From Ralstonia pickettii (GTDB taxonomy: Bacteria > Pseudomonadota > Gammaproteobacteria > Burkholderiales > Burkholderiaceae): a DNA stretch of 64,000 nucleotides. The stretch covers positions 1,488,001 through 1,552,000 of the forward strand of contig NZ_CP104381.1 of assembly GCF_030582395.1 (NCBI RefSeq). The letters are read 5' to 3'. The notes under the pieces are model-generated. The model searched no databases and was not told the DNA's origin. It worked only from the letters and a program-made list of their open reading frames with translations. Both the position numbers and the translations under genes were made by a program. Shown in pieces: positions 1-8,990 of the stretch. Numbering within the stretch: position 1 is the stretch's first letter; each line of letters opens with the position of its first letter.

Positions 1-197
1 GCGATCCGGCGGTCAAGTTCATGCTGCAGCGCGCCATCTCCACGGCGCTGTCGATGAACAAATACGTCGGCATCTGCGGTCAGGGCCCGTCCGATCATCC
101 GGATTTTGCCGAGTGGCTGGCGAAGGAAGGCATCTCGTCGATCTCGCTGAACCCGGATTCAGTGGTCGACACATGGCAGAAGCTCGGTTCGGCGTGA
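1..197 (+). CDS. ppsA: Phosphoenolpyruvate synthase, C-terminal end (partial)
   Basis: This is the last 64 codons of a gene that begins before the window; the first whole codon is at base 3 and the stop is TGA at 195-197. The peptide contains the conserved end of PEP synthase (GICGQGPSDHPDF, then EGISSISLNPD), which belongs to the PEP-utilising TIM-barrel domain that carries the catalytic Cys. PEP synthase converts pyruvate, ATP and water to PEP, AMP and phosphate in gluconeogenesis. The ORF is intact to its end. A structured region with a terminator follows within 150 bases and may end this transcript. Confidence 0.93.
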   Translation, partial: DPAVKFMLQRAISTALSMNKYVGICGQGPSDHPDFAEWLAKEGISSISLNPDSVVDTWQKLGSA

Positions 198-249
198 GCT
201 TGAACTAGAGCGTTACATCGAATGTCGTAAGACGAGGCGCGTATCATGA

Positions 250-351
250 CGGGTGCGCGCCAACAAGAACGCAAAGTGCCCGCTGGCGTCCGACGCTGAC
301 GGGGGCGGAGCGACATGCCCCCGTAGACGAACAGCGTCGCGGGGGTTTTTT
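250..351 (+). ncRNA. Candidate structured leader (pseudoknot, antiterminator, terminator) before nfeD
   Basis: Three pairing elements can be drawn by eye. First, a hairpin CGGG 250-253 with CCCG 279-282 and TGCG 254-257 with CGCA 270-273, whose loop CGCCA 258-262 is exactly complementary to TGGCG 284-288, giving an H-type pseudoknot. Second, a long stem CGACGCT 291-297 with AGCGTCG 333-339, enclosing ACGGGGGC 299-306 with GCCCCCGT 317-324. Third, a competing terminator hairpin CCCCCG 318-323 with CGGGGG 340-345 followed by six T. The second and third are mutually exclusive, as in riboswitches or attenuators. No known family was recognised and no clear promoter was seen, so it may simply be the end of the ppsA transcript. 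Confidence 0.45.
318..351 (+). terminator. Intrinsic terminator upstream of nfeD
   Basis: The stem CCCCCG/CGGGGG contains an inner GACG/CGTC pairing and is followed directly by six T (346-351). It ends 23 bases before the nfeD-like start codon, so it either terminates ppsA or conditionally attenuates nfeD. Confidence 0.75.
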
Positions 352-374
352 CATGGGATTCAGGGGGACGGAGT

Positions 375-800
375 ATGTCGGCTCAGACCGTCTGGTTTTC
401 GCTGGCCGTGCTGCTCGTCATCGGCGAGCTGATGACGGGGACCTTCTATCTGCTGATGGTGGCAATCGGATTGGTCGCCGGCGGCCTTGCCGCGCTGATC
501 GGCCTCGCATTCCCTGCGCAGGCGATCGTTGCCGCCATCGTGGCGGTATTCGGCATCGTCGGGCTGCGGCGTACGCGCTACGGGCGCGTCACGCGCGAAA
601 ATGCCGCCCGCAACCGCAACGTCAATCTGGATATCGGCGAGACGTTGCGTGTCGATGCCTGGTCACCCGAGCGGCGTGCACGCGTGCAATATCGCGGCGC
701 GGCATGGGACGTCGAATTGGCGCCAAATGCGCCGGCTACCGTCGGTGAATTCCGGATCGTTGAAGTGCGCGGCAACGTGCTCGTCGTCACGCCGAAATAG
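375..800 (+). CDS. NfeD-like membrane protein
   Basis: A 141-residue protein with two or three hydrophobic segments in residues 5-65 and a soluble C-terminal domain from about residue 75 to 141, which in this family is a small OB-fold (NfeD C-terminal type). NfeD proteins partner membrane stomatin/SPFH proteins and are thought to act in membrane protein quality control or lipid-domain organisation. The stomatin gene follows after 49 bases, as is usual. The start at 375 has AGGGGG about six bases upstream; the GGAG next to the ATG is too close to serve. The short length fits the truncated NfeD class that lacks the serine protease domain. Confidence 0.85.
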   Translation: MSAQTVWFSLAVLLVIGELMTGTFYLLMVAIGLVAGGLAALIGLAFPAQAIVAAIVAVFGIVGLRRTRYGRVTRENAARNRNVNLDIGETLRVDAWSPERRARVQYRGAAWDVELAPNAPATVGEFRIVEVRGNVLVVTPK

Positions 801-849
801 CACGCAACTCGTAGCCAAAACAACCAACAAGCTCAACCACGGAGGTTTT

Positions 850-1776
850 ATGTTCGAGCTGGGGACTCTCGCCCTCATCGTCCTGTTTGCTGCCATCGTG
901 CTTATCGCACAAGGCATCAAGATCGTGCCGCAACAGCACGCCTGGATTCTGGAGCGGCTGGGCAAGTATCACGCGACGCTCTCGCCGGGGCTGAATATCG
1001 TGCTGCCTTTTGTCGATCGCGTTGCCTACAAGCACGTGCTCAAGGAAATTCCGCTCGACGTGCCGAGCCAGATCTGTATCACCAAGGACAACACGCAGCT
1101 GCAGGTGGACGGCATCCTCTACTTCCAGGTGACCGACCCGATGCGGGCTTCGTATGGATCCAGTAACTTCGTGATCGCCATCACCCAGCTCGCGCAGACG
1201 ACGCTGCGCTCGGTCGTCGGCAAGCTGGAGCTGGACAAGACGTTTGAAGAGCGCGACTTCATCAACCACAGCGTGGTCAACGCGCTGGATGAGGCGGCAT
1301 CGAACTGGGGGGTGAAGGTGCTGCGCTACGAGATCAAGGATCTGACACCGCCGAAGGAAATCCTCCACGCCATGCAGGCGCAGATTACGGCCGAGCGTGA
1401 GAAGCGTGCGCTGATCGCCGCATCTGAAGGCAAGCGCCAGGAGCAGATCAACCTGGCATCCGGTGCGCGGGAGGCCGCCATCCAGAAATCAGAAGGGGAA
1501 AAGCAGGCCGCCATCAACAGGGCACAGGGTGAAGCGGCGGCGATCCTGGCGGTGGCTGAAGCCAACGCCCAGGCGATCCAGAAGATCGGTCACGCCATTC
1601 GCACCGAAGGGGGCATCGATGCGGTCAACCTGAAAGTGGCGGAAGAGTATGTGAGCGCGTTCGGCAACCTGGCGAAGCAGGGCAACACGCTCATCGTGCC
1701 GGGCAACATGGGCGACCTGAGCACGATGATTGCGTCAGCGTTGACGATTGTGAAGCAGCAGCGGCCGGGCGCGTAA
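850..1776 (+). CDS. Stomatin/prohibitin-family (SPFH) membrane protein
   Basis: A 308-residue SPFH protein. Residues 3-22 are a single hydrophobic anchor, followed by the PHB/SPFH core beginning at QGIKIVPQQHAWILERLGKY and a long Ala/Glu/Arg-rich helix (about residues 190-260) typical of the oligomerising coiled coil. Proteins of this kind form large ring or cage assemblies at the inner membrane and associate with NfeD partners. The reading frame is open further upstream, but the ATG at 850 has a strong GGAGG seven bases ahead and gives the normal family start. The 49-base gap to the NfeD gene suggests one operon. Confidence 0.9.
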   Translation: MFELGTLALIVLFAAIVLIAQGIKIVPQQHAWILERLGKYHATLSPGLNIVLPFVDRVAYKHVLKEIPLDVPSQICITKDNTQLQVDGILYFQVTDPMRASYGSSNFVIAITQLAQTTLRSVVGKLELDKTFEERDFINHSVVNALDEAASNWGVKVLRYEIKDLTPPKEILHAMQAQITAEREKRALIAASEGKRQEQINLASGAREAAIQKSEGEKQAAINRAQGEAAAILAVAEANAQAIQKIGHAIRTEGGIDAVNLKVAEEYVSAFGNLAKQGNTLIVPGNMGDLSTMIASALTIVKQQRPGA

Positions 1777-1796
1777 AAGTCGGGAAGCGAGACGGC

Positions 1797-2243
1797 TCAG
1801 GCCTTCTCGCGCATGAGGCGCGCTTTTTCGCGCTGCCAGTCGCGGTCTTTCTCCGTTTCGCGCTTGTCGAAGAGCTTCTTGCCCTTGGCGAGGCCGATTT
1901 CGCATTTCACGCGGCCGCGCGTGTAGTGCAGGTTGAGCGGCACGAGCGTGTAGCCGCGCTGCTCCACCTTGCCGATGAGCTTCTTGATCTCTTCGGCGTG
2001 CAGCAGCAGTTTGCGGGTGCGCACGGGGTCCGGATGGACATGCGTGGAGGCCGATTGCAGCGGGCTGATATGGGCCCCGATCAGGAACAGTTCGGCGTTA
2101 CGGATGACGACGTAACCTTCCTTGATCTGCGCACGGTTGGCTCGGATGGCTTTCACCTCCCAGCCCTCGAGAGCCATGCCTGCCTCGTAGCGCTCTTCGA
2201 TGAAGTAATCGAAAAAGGCCTTCTTGTTGTCGGCAATGGTCAT
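1797..2243 (-). CDS. smpB: SsrA-binding protein SmpB
   Basis: A 148-residue protein matching SmpB along its length: N-terminal [15 protein letters not shown], the EGWEVKAIR segment, [18 protein letters not shown], and a basic C-terminal tail ([14 protein letters not shown]) that enters the ribosomal A site. SmpB delivers tmRNA to stalled ribosomes for trans-translation. The start at 2243 is chosen over an upstream in-frame codon because MTIADNKK is the family N-terminus. The gene is divergent from ratA and converges on the stomatin gene with a 20-base gap. No tmRNA gene is visible in the window. Confidence 0.96.
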   Translation of the reverse strand: MTIADNKKAFFDYFIEERYEAGMALEGWEVKAIRANRAQIKEGYVVIRNAELFLIGAHISPLQSASTHVHPDPVRTRKLLLHAEEIKKLIGKVEQRGYTLVPLNLHYTRGRVKCEIGLAKGKKLFDKRETEKDRDWQREKARLMREKA

Positions 2244-2368
2244 ACGTTGGAATATGCGGTGCGCGCATCGGGGTGATGAACCCTCCATGCGCTGCGATAA
2301 AATGGCGAGTTTAACAAATCCGCCGCAATCCCAACCGGGGCGCGGCGCGCAAAGCTTTCGGATGACGC

Positions 2369-2806
2369 ATGGCAGACGTTGAAAAAACCGTGTTGATTGG
2401 CTATTCGGCCGAACAGATGTTCGACCTGGTCACCGACGTCAAGGACTATCCGAACTTTCTGCCGTGGTGCGGCGGCGTGGAAATCTACGAGCAGACGGAA
2501 ACGTCACTCGACGCGCGTGTCGATATTGCCTTCAAGGGCATCCATCAGTTCTTTCGCACGCGCAACGTGCAAACGCGCCCCACCCGCATTGATATGACGT
2601 TCGCTGACGGGCCTTTCAAGTCGTTCACCGGTTTCTGGATCTTCACGCCGCTGCGCGCGGATGCCTGCAAGATCAACTTCCATCTGCATTACGAATTTTC
2701 CAGCGTGATTCTGGAAAAACTCATTGGCCCGGTGTTCAGCATGATTGCAAACACCTTCGTCGACTCATTCGTCAAGCGCGCCGAGGCCGTGTATGGCGAG
2801 TCCTGA
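2369..2806 (+). CDS. ratA: RatA family protein (SRPBCC/COQ10-like)
   Basis: A 145-residue START-like (SRPBCC) protein. [21 protein letters not shown] and the [13 protein letters not shown] segment are the hallmark of the bacterial COQ10/RatA family. It was described in E. coli as a toxin that blocks 70S ribosome association, while homologues such as yeast Coq10 bind ubiquinone, so the physiological role in this organism is open. The gene is divergent from smpB, a widely conserved arrangement, and its last 14 bases overlap rnfH. Confidence 0.92.
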   Translation: MADVEKTVLIGYSAEQMFDLVTDVKDYPNFLPWCGGVEIYEQTETSLDARVDIAFKGIHQFFRTRNVQTRPTRIDMTFADGPFKSFTGFWIFTPLRADACKINFHLHYEFSSVILEKLIGPVFSMIANTFVDSFVKRAEAVYGES

Positions 2807-3158
2807 TTCCAACACCGTGATCGACGTGATGGTCTGCTTGGCGACGGTCACGCCGCCGCGGCTCGTCAACGTGCAAGTGCCGGCGCAGGCGACGGTGGCC
2901 GACGCAGTGCGCGCGTCGGGCTTGCTCCACGGCTTGGACCTGACCATCGATACCTGCAGGCTGGGCGTTTACGGCAAGCGCAAGACGCCGGATGCCGCAT
3001 TGCATGCGCGTGATCGGGTGGAAATCCTGGGCCCGTTGATCGCCGATCCAAAAACGGCTCGCCGGCGGCGTGTGCAGAAAGTGCGGGCCACCGGCACGCG
3101 CGAAGGCCTGAAGTGGCTGCGCAACGAGGCGCCGCCAAAAGACGACGTCCTCGAATAA
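2793..3158 (+). CDS. rnfH: RnfH family ubiquitin-fold protein
   Basis: A 121-residue protein of the RnfH (RatB) family: beta-grasp residues about 10-90 with LGVYGKRKTPDAALHARDRVEILGPL, then a basic tail. These small proteins co-occur with ratA. Their function is not settled; despite the name most genomes carrying them lack a linked Rnf complex, and none is seen here. The ATG at 2793 lies inside the end of ratA, implying translational coupling. Confidence 0.88.
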   Translation: MASPDSNTVIDVMVCLATVTPPRLVNVQVPAQATVADAVRASGLLHGLDLTIDTCRLGVYGKRKTPDAALHARDRVEILGPLIADPKTARRRRVQKVRATGTREGLKWLRNEAPPKDDVLE

Positions 3159-3165
3159 CGATCCG

Positions 3166-3705
3166 TCAGCTGCAGTTGGCGCTCAGGGCTGCCTGATTGC
3201 GCTGCACGGCGGCGGCACGCTGATTGTCATCTAAATACGCGATCGAACCGTCCGGTTGCACCGAACCGACGCGGCGGCCATCCTGCATATACGTGGTTTC
3301 GTTGCGCAGACGTGCGCATTCGGCTTGTTTGCGCTGCGCCGCCTCTGCCTGCCTGGCTTCGTCCTGTTCCTTCTTGGCGCGGTCGGCCAGGCGCTTGCGC
3401 AGCTCTTCGTCGGGGTTGGAGGCCGCGACGCCAGAGGCTGGCTGGCCGGGTTTGGCAGTCGCGCCTGGGTCCGCTGCCTTGACGCCCGAAGCCGGCGCGG
3501 AAAGCGCTTCGTAGGCCGTGGCCGTACGGCTGTTCGGGTTGCGGATGATGCGGCTGGGCGGTACCGACGGCGGCGGTGCGGCGTCGCTGTAGACCATATG
3601 GCCCTTGTCGTCGCGCCATTGCCAGGCCCATTGCGCCTCGGCAATCGGGCAGGCAAGGGCGATCAGGGCGGAGGTGGCAGGCAACAGGACGTGCAGTCGT
3701 TTCAT
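3166..3705 (-). CDS. DUF4124 domain-containing exported protein
   Basis: A 179-residue protein beginning MKRLHVLLPATSALIALACP, a typical Sec signal peptide with likely cleavage near AEA-Q at residue 25. The DUF4124 motif follows (WAWQWRDDKGHMVYSDAAPPP), and then a low-complexity and charged helical region rich in Ala, Lys, Glu and Arg (residues about 90-150). DUF4124 proteins are small periplasmic proteins common in beta-proteobacteria, with no defined activity. The start at 3705 is preferred over a longer frame because it gives the signal peptide. It converges on rnfH with a 7-base gap. Confidence 0.85.
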   Translation of the reverse strand: MKRLHVLLPATSALIALACPIAEAQWAWQWRDDKGHMVYSDAAPPPSVPPSRIIRNPNSRTATAYEALSAPASGVKAADPGATAKPGQPASGVAASNPDEELRKRLADRAKKEQDEARQAEAAQRKQAECARLRNETTYMQDGRRVGSVQPDGSIAYLDDNQRAAAVQRNQAALSANCS

Positions 3706-3859
3706 GAAGTTCTCGTTCGTGGACTGCCGACGGCGCGCTGGCCGACCCGACGACGGCCCCTCGACGCGCACGGGAGCCCGGTGGCGTGAGCGCCACTCGC
3801 CAATCTACGCCGACGGCCTGGCTCGGCCTGTCGACTCGCCCCCCGGCAAGGCGCCCAGT

Positions 3860-4804
3860 TTATGCAGACTTGTCGTTGGCGTGCAAGCGCACCGACCAGC
3901 CGACGCCCAGGATCAGCAAGGCGATGGCGGCGATCTCGAGCGGGCGGGGCCAGCGGCCGTCGTACACAAAGCCATATGCCAGCGCAAACAGCGTCTCGAA
4001 TACGATCATCTGGCCCGACAGCGTGAGGGGCAAGCGCCGCGAGGCGATGTTCCACAGGTTGTTGCCGATCAGCGACGCGCCGAGCGCCACGGCAGCGTTG
4101 ACCGCCCAGAACGTGCCCCAGATACGTCCGCCGGTATGCATCCAGCCTGTGCCGACCGTGAGCAGCGCGGCTGTCGCGAGCGCGGCCGACAGCATGCCGC
4201 TCGAAATGCCGTACAGGGCTGACCATTCGTTGCTGGAGAAATGCGGGTTGCGCTGCAGATAGCGGGCGTTGTCCACGGCGTACCACGTCCAGCTGCAGAG
4301 CGCGCCGGCCGCGCAGGCGATGCCGGCAATGCGCTGCCAGATCGGCCAGACATTGGCCGCCGCGGCAGTGGCCTGATGGCCAAACAGGTCGACGTTGATG
4401 CAGACGATGCCGGCAGCCACCACGAGCAGCGGCCAGATCAGCAGGGAAAGCGGCACGGCGCCGTGGTCGCGCCGCCCCAGCACCGTCACGGTGATGGGCA
4501 GGATGCCGATGATCAGCGAGGTGGGCGCGACTCCAGCCAGTTGCACGGCAAAAGCCAGAAGTACGTAATAGACAAGATTGCCGCTGCCGGATTGGCGGGC
4601 GAGCGCCAGGCAATCGGCGCGGGTCATCTTGCGGGCAATGCGAGGAAGGATCGGGCCGGCGGCAATGGCGGCGATGACGCCGTAGGCGAGGTAGCGGCCG
4701 AGGGTCAGTTCCCACGGTGAAAAGGCGGGCAGCGCGCGGGGCGCAATAAAGACCATGCCCCACATCGCCCCGGCCAGCAGGGCGCACAATACGCCGATTC
4801 CCAT
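3860..4804 (-). CDS. EamA/DMT-family transporter
   Basis: A 314-residue, strongly hydrophobic protein with about ten membrane segments arranged as two EamA repeats. The N-terminus (LLAGAMWGMVFIAPR) and the spacing of hydrophobic blocks fit drug/metabolite exporters such as RhaT/RarD-like members. Such proteins export amino acids or small metabolites at the inner membrane; the substrate cannot be read from sequence. It lies 154 bases upstream of the DUF4124 gene on the same strand and is divergent from guaB. Confidence 0.88.
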   Translation of the reverse strand: MGIGVLCALLAGAMWGMVFIAPRALPAFSPWELTLGRYLAYGVIAAIAAGPILPRIARKMTRADCLALARQSGSGNLVYYVLLAFAVQLAGVAPTSLIIGILPITVTVLGRRDHGAVPLSLLIWPLLVVAAGIVCINVDLFGHQATAAAANVWPIWQRIAGIACAAGALCSWTWYAVDNARYLQRNPHFSSNEWSALYGISSGMLSAALATAALLTVGTGWMHTGGRIWGTFWAVNAAVALGASLIGNNLWNIASRRLPLTLSGQMIVFETLFALAYGFVYDGRWPRPLEIAAIALLILGVGWSVRLHANDKSA

Positions 4805-4900
4805 TCGAACACTCGCGAGGCTGATTCTGCGCGGCCGCTGGCGGCGCAGGGCGCTGGAGATGCGTGCGCGAAGAAAAATTTATCGAGCATAGCACGGGTC

Positions 4901-4931
4901 TCTACAACCGTGGGGCGAATTCCCGTATAAT
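4901..4931 (+). promoter_or_regulatory. Probable sigma-70 promoter of guaB
   Basis: A perfect -10 hexamer TATAAT sits at 4926-4931, with TCTACA (4901-4906) as a weak -35 at 19 bases. It predicts a start near 4938 and a roughly 20-base leader before the guaB ribosome-binding site GAGG. Confidence 0.6.
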
Positions 4932-4958
4932 CCGATTTTGCGCCTAGAGGAAATTGCT

Positions 4959-6422
4959 ATGCGTCTTGTCCAGAAAGCACTCACGTTCGATGATGTGCTG
5001 CTCGTCCCGGCCTACTCGGCCGTCCTGCCCCGCGATACGTCCCTTCGCACCAAGCTCACCCGTTCGATCGAACTCGCCATTCCGCTCGTCTCCGCCGCCA
5101 TGGATACGGTTACGGAAGCGCGGCTCGCCATCGCCATGGCGCAGCAAGGTGGCATCGGTATCGTCCACAAGAACCTGAAGCCGGAAGAACAAGCGCGCGA
5201 AGTCGCCAAGGTCAAGCGCTTTGAATCGGGCGTGCTGCGCGACCCGATCACCATCGGTCCGGACATGAAGATCCGCGACGTGATGGCGCTGTCGGCCCAG
5301 CACGGCATCTCGGGTTTCCCGGTGCTGGAAGGCAAGAAGGTGGTGGGCATCATCACCAACCGCGATCTGCGTTTCGAAGAAGAACTGGACGCCCCGGTGC
5401 GCGCCAAGATGACGCCGAGCGAGAAGCTCGTCACCGTCAAGGAAGGCGCTTCGCTGGAAGAGGCCAAGCGTCTGATGAACAAGCACCGCCTCGAGCGTGT
5501 GCTGGTGGTGGGCGAGGCTTTCGAGCTGCGCGGCCTGATCACCGTCAAGGACATCCAGAAGGCCACCGAATATCCGCTGGCGTCGAAGGACGAACGCGGT
5601 TCGCTGCGCGTGGGTGCGGCGGTGGGCGTGGGCCCGGATAACGATCTGCGTATCGATTTGCTGGTCAAGGCCGGCGTGGACGTCATCGTCGTCGATACCG
5701 CGCATGGCCACAGCCAGGGCGTGCTGAACCGCGTGCGCTGGATCAAGGACAACTACCCGCAGGTGCAGGTGATTGGCGGCAACATCGCCACGGGCGACGC
5801 CGCCCGGGCGCTGGTCGACCACGGCGCGGATGGCGTCAAGGTCGGCATTGGCCCGGGTTCGATCTGCACGACGCGGATCGTCGCCGGCGTGGGCGTGCCG
5901 CAGATCTTTGCCGTGTCGAATGTGGCCGAGGCGCTGAAGGGCACCGGCGTGCCGCTCATCGCTGACGGCGGTATCCGCTACTCGGGCGATGTGGCCAAGG
6001 CACTGGCTGCGGGCGCACACACCGTGATGATGGGCGGCATGTTTGCCGGCACGGACGAATCGCCGGGTGAGGTGTTCCTGTTCCAGGGGCGCTCGTACAA
6101 GAGCTACCGCGGCATGGGCTCGGTGGGCGCGATGAAGGACGGCGCTGCCGACCGTTACTTCCAGGAAGACAACACCGCCAACGTCGACAAGCTGGTGCCC
6201 GAAGGTATCGAGGGCCGCGTGCCTTACAAGGGCTCCGCGTTGCCGATCGTGCATCAACTCACGGGCGGCGTTCGCTCGTCGATGGGCTACTGCGGGTGCG
6301 CCTCGATTGCCGAATGGCACGAGAAGGCCCAGTTTGTCGAGATCACCGCCGCAGGTATGAACGAATCGCACGTGCACGACGTGCAGATCACGAAGGAAGC
6401 GCCGAACTATCACCGCGACTGA
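4959..6422 (+). CDS. guaB: Inosine-5'-monophosphate dehydrogenase
   Basis: A 487-residue IMP dehydrogenase of normal length. The catalytic loop [11 protein letters not shown] places the active-site Cys at residue 303; the flap region RGMGSVGAM and the [10 protein letters not shown] phosphate-binding segment are present. Two CBS domains (about residues 90-205) interrupt the barrel and would bind regulatory nucleotides. It oxidises IMP to XMP with NAD, the first committed step of GMP synthesis. The start at 4959 ([20 protein letters not shown]) is the family N-terminus and follows GAGG; an upstream ATG in frame is not used by the family. guaA follows downstream. Confidence 0.97.
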   Translation: MRLVQKALTFDDVLLVPAYSAVLPRDTSLRTKLTRSIELAIPLVSAAMDTVTEARLAIAMAQQGGIGIVHKNLKPEEQAREVAKVKRFESGVLRDPITIGPDMKIRDVMALSAQHGISGFPVLEGKKVVGIITNRDLRFEEELDAPVRAKMTPSEKLVTVKEGASLEEAKRLMNKHRLERVLVVGEAFELRGLITVKDIQKATEYPLASKDERGSLRVGAAVGVGPDNDLRIDLLVKAGVDVIVVDTAHGHSQGVLNRVRWIKDNYPQVQVIGGNIATGDAARALVDHGADGVKVGIGPGSICTTRIVAGVGVPQIFAVSNVAEALKGTGVPLIADGGIRYSGDVAKALAAGAHTVMMGGMFAGTDESPGEVFLFQGRSYKSYRGMGSVGAMKDGAADRYFQEDNTANVDKLVPEGIEGRVPYKGSALPIVHQLTGGVRSSMGYCGCASIAEWHEKAQFVEITAAGMNESHVHDVQITKEAPNYHRD

Positions 6423-6545
6423 TCGCTTGTCGATCTTCGCAAACAAGATAGAAGGCAAGCAGTACTGCCGCCGGGGCGCGCGGGTGCCCCGGCTGAATCA
6501 ACCGGTGGCCGAAGCACGGGCGGCCGCCCGCAACTGGAGACGATG

Positions 6546-7124
6546 ATGAAAGCGCTTTTGCGACTCGTTCTGTTTCTGGATGCGGCTGTCGCACTGTGCG
6601 TCGGTCTCGTCCTGCTGGCTTCACCCCTGACGTCCATCTTCGGCGCGCTGCAATTGCCGCAGCCGGAGCCGGCGATGTACGGCCAACTGCTCGGCGTCAC
6701 GCTGATTGGCGTGGCCTGGCTGCTGTGGCACGCCACCGTCAACGGGCAATTGACCACCGCCGTCGCGCAGGTGGTCGGTCATGTGAACCTGGCTGTTGCC
6801 GTGCTGGTGATTGCCTGGCTGCTGTTCTTCCACCTGCCGGTGGACGGCGCCGGCCGCATCTGGCTGCCCACGTTTGCCGCGGTGCTGGCGGCGTTTTCCG
6901 CCGTGCAGATTCCCGCCTCGCGCCGCGTGCGCACCAACGAGCGCGTGCGCGCACAGAAGGCCCGCGAAGACGCCGCGGCTGCGCGCGAACGCGAACGCGC
7001 AGAAAAGGCGCAGCGCAAAGAACCTGGCTACATGCCGCCTCCGGGCTACGGCCCCGGCACTGAAGTCGACACGATTGCCGATTCCATTCCTCCACAACAT
7101 GCACGACAAAGTCCTCATCCTTGA
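6546..7124 (+). CDS. Small membrane protein between guaB and guaA
   Basis: A 192-residue protein of unknown function. Four hydrophobic segments occupy about residues 5-120 ([19 protein letters not shown], then [15 protein letters not shown] and two more). A highly charged helical stretch follows (about 120-160, repeated Arg/Glu/Lys/Ala) and then a Pro/Gly-rich tail. The first of two adjacent ATGs is only three bases from GGAG, so the second is taken. Its end overlaps the guaA start by 26 bases, so it is probably cotranscribed and coupled with guaA. No domain name can be assigned. Confidence 0.75.
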   Translation: MKALLRLVLFLDAAVALCVGLVLLASPLTSIFGALQLPQPEPAMYGQLLGVTLIGVAWLLWHATVNGQLTTAVAQVVGHVNLAVAVLVIAWLLFFHLPVDGAGRIWLPTFAAVLAAFSAVQIPASRRVRTNERVRAQKAREDAAAARERERAEKAQRKEPGYMPPPGYGPGTEVDTIADSIPPQHARQSPHP

Positions 7125-8718
7125 TTTCGGCTCGCAGGTCACGCAACTGATTGCGCGACGGGTGCGTGAAGCACACGTCTATTGCGAAATCCATCCGAAC
7201 GACGTGTCCGACGCCTTCGTGCGCGACTTCGCGCCCAAGGCGATCATCCTGTCCGGCAGCCACGCCAGCACGTACGAAGATCATCAACTGCGCGCCCCGC
7301 AGGCCGTGTGGGATTTGGGCGTGCCCGTGCTCGGCATCTGCTACGGCATGCAGACCATGGCCGTGCAGCTCGGCGGCAAGGTGGAGTGGAGCGACCACCG
7401 CGAATTCGGTTACGCCGAAGTGCGCGCCCATGGCCACACCCGCCTGCTCAAGGACATCCAGGACTTCGCCACGCCGGAAGGCCACGGCATGCTCAAGGTG
7501 TGGATGAGCCACGGCGACAAAGTTGCCGAGCTGCCGCCCGGCTTCAAGCTGCTGGCCTCCACGCCGAGCTGCCCGATTGCCGGCATGGCCGACGAGGCGC
7601 GCGGCTACTACGCCGTGCAGTTCCACCCGGAAGTCACGCACACCGTGCAGGGCCGCGCGATGCTCGAGCGCTTCGTGCTGGAGATCGCCGGTGCCAAGCC
7701 GGACTGGATCATGCGCGACCACATCGAGGAAGCTGTCAAGCGCATCCGCGAGCAGGTCGGCGATGAAGAGGTGATCCTCGGCCTGTCCGGCGGCGTCGAT
7801 TCGTCGGTGGCGGCGGCGCTCATTCACCGGGCGATTGGTGACCAGCTGACCTGCGTGTTCGTCGACCACGGCCTGCTGCGCCTGGACGAAGGCAAGATGG
7901 TCATGGACATGTTTGCGGGCCGCCTGCACGCCAAGGTCGTGCACGTGGACGCGTCCGAGCAGTTCCTTGGCCACCTGGCTGGTGTGACGGACCCGGAAGC
8001 CAAGCGCAAGATCATCGGCCGCGAGTTCGTTGAAGTGTTCCAGGCCGAAGCCAAGAAGCTCAGCAACGCCAAGTGGCTGGCGCAGGGCACGATCTACCCG
8101 GACGTGGTGGAATCGGGCGGCACCAAGACCAAGAAGGCAACGACGATCAAGAGCCACCACAACGTGGGCGGTCTGCCGGAAACGCTGGGCCTGAAGTTGC
8201 TCGAGCCACTGCGCGACCTGTTCAAGGATGAAGTGCGCGAGCTGGGTGTGGCGCTGGGCCTGCCGCACGAGATGGTGTATCGCCATCCGTTCCCGGGGCC
8301 GGGTCTGGGTGTGCGCATTCTGGGCGAGGTCAAGCGTGAATATGCAGACCTGCTGCGCCGTGCCGACGCCATCTTCATCGAAGAGCTGCGCGGTACCAGG
8401 GCCACGGCGCAGGACGCTGCCGCTGGCCTGTGCGGCGAAGGCGATGTGGGCAAGAGCTGGTACGACCTGACCAGTCAGGCGTTTGCGGTGTTCCTGCCGA
8501 TCAAGTCCGTCGGCGTGATGGGCGATGGCCGCACGTACGACTACGTGACGGCGCTGCGCGCAGTGCAGACCACCGATTTCATGACCGCACATTGGGCGCA
8601 TCTGCCGTACACGCTGCTGGGCCGCGTGTCGAACCGCATCATCAACGAGGTGCGTGGTTTGAGCCGCGTCGTGTATGACGTGTCGGGCAAGCCGCCCGCG
8701 ACGATTGAGTGGGAGTGA
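7099..8718 (+). CDS. guaA: GMP synthase (glutamine-hydrolysing)
   Basis: A 539-residue, full-length GMP synthetase. The N-terminal class I amidotransferase has the triad Cys81 (GICYGMQ), His176 and Glu178 (QFHPEVTHT). The ATP-pyrophosphatase P-loop LSGGVDSS lies at about residues 229-236, and the C-terminal dimerisation domain ends in ATIEWE. It aminates XMP to GMP using ATP and glutamine. The ATG at 7099 gives the usual N-terminus [13 protein letters not shown]. It is the last gene of the guaB unit, since a strong terminator follows. Confidence 0.98.
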   Translation: MHDKVLILDFGSQVTQLIARRVREAHVYCEIHPNDVSDAFVRDFAPKAIILSGSHASTYEDHQLRAPQAVWDLGVPVLGICYGMQTMAVQLGGKVEWSDHREFGYAEVRAHGHTRLLKDIQDFATPEGHGMLKVWMSHGDKVAELPPGFKLLASTPSCPIAGMADEARGYYAVQFHPEVTHTVQGRAMLERFVLEIAGAKPDWIMRDHIEEAVKRIREQVGDEEVILGLSGGVDSSVAAALIHRAIGDQLTCVFVDHGLLRLDEGKMVMDMFAGRLHAKVVHVDASEQFLGHLAGVTDPEAKRKIIGREFVEVFQAEAKKLSNAKWLAQGTIYPDVVESGGTKTKKATTIKSHHNVGGLPETLGLKLLEPLRDLFKDEVRELGVALGLPHEMVYRHPFPGPGLGVRILGEVKREYADLLRRADAIFIEELRGTRATAQDAAAGLCGEGDVGKSWYDLTSQAFAVFLPIKSVGVMGDGRTYDYVTALRAVQTTDFMTAHWAHLPYTLLGRVSNRIINEVRGLSRVVYDVSGKPPATIEWE

Positions 8719-8741
8719 GCTTTGCTCCCCAAATGGAAAGA

Positions 8742-8767
8742 AGCCCGCATGACGCGGGCTTTTTTTT
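8742..8767 (+). terminator. Terminator after guaA
   Basis: AGCCCGC at 8742-8748 pairs with GCGGGCT at 8754-8760, and is followed by a run of eight T counting the last stem base. Confidence 0.9.
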
Positions 8768-8821
8768 CCGGTTGCGTGTCTGCGCAAAGAGGGCCGAAAG
8801 CGGCGCACTGAGCAATACTTG

Positions 8822-8850
8822 TTGACACATCCGCGGAACACCTGTAGAAC
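8822..8850 (+). promoter_or_regulatory. Promoter of the cold-shock gene
   Basis: The consensus -35 TTGACA (8822-8827) is followed after 17 bases by TAGAAC (8845-8850). A start near 8857 would give a leader of about 130 bases before the start codon at 8991, as in cspA-type genes whose leaders refold with temperature. Nothing else is seen in 8768-8990. Confidence 0.6.
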
Positions 8851-8990
8851 CAATCCCCGCAGGATCTTCAAGCAGTTACTCCGATGTTCTGGGTCGTCAC
8901 GCCACGCCGTACTTCCTTTGCTCCATGTTTCTTCCTTGATGTCGTGCCTGGTGAGCACAGGCTCATTCAGAACTTTTTAGGATATCCAAC

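Noticed and set aside
225..290. Resemblance of the ppsA-nfeD leader to a guanidine-III riboswitch (GACGAGG...GCGC)
   Set aside because: The second conserved strand of that family (GACAAGACGG-like) is missing, and the pairing differs.
4944..6458. A 504-codon open frame on the minus strand opposite guaB
   Set aside because: Its translation is His/Arg/Ala/Asp-rich and has no family pattern. It is the antisense shadow of guaB in high-GC DNA.
6739..8958. A 739-codon open frame opposite guaA
   Set aside because: It spans guaA and its terminator and has antisense-type composition; guaA has full catalytic motifs in the other strand.
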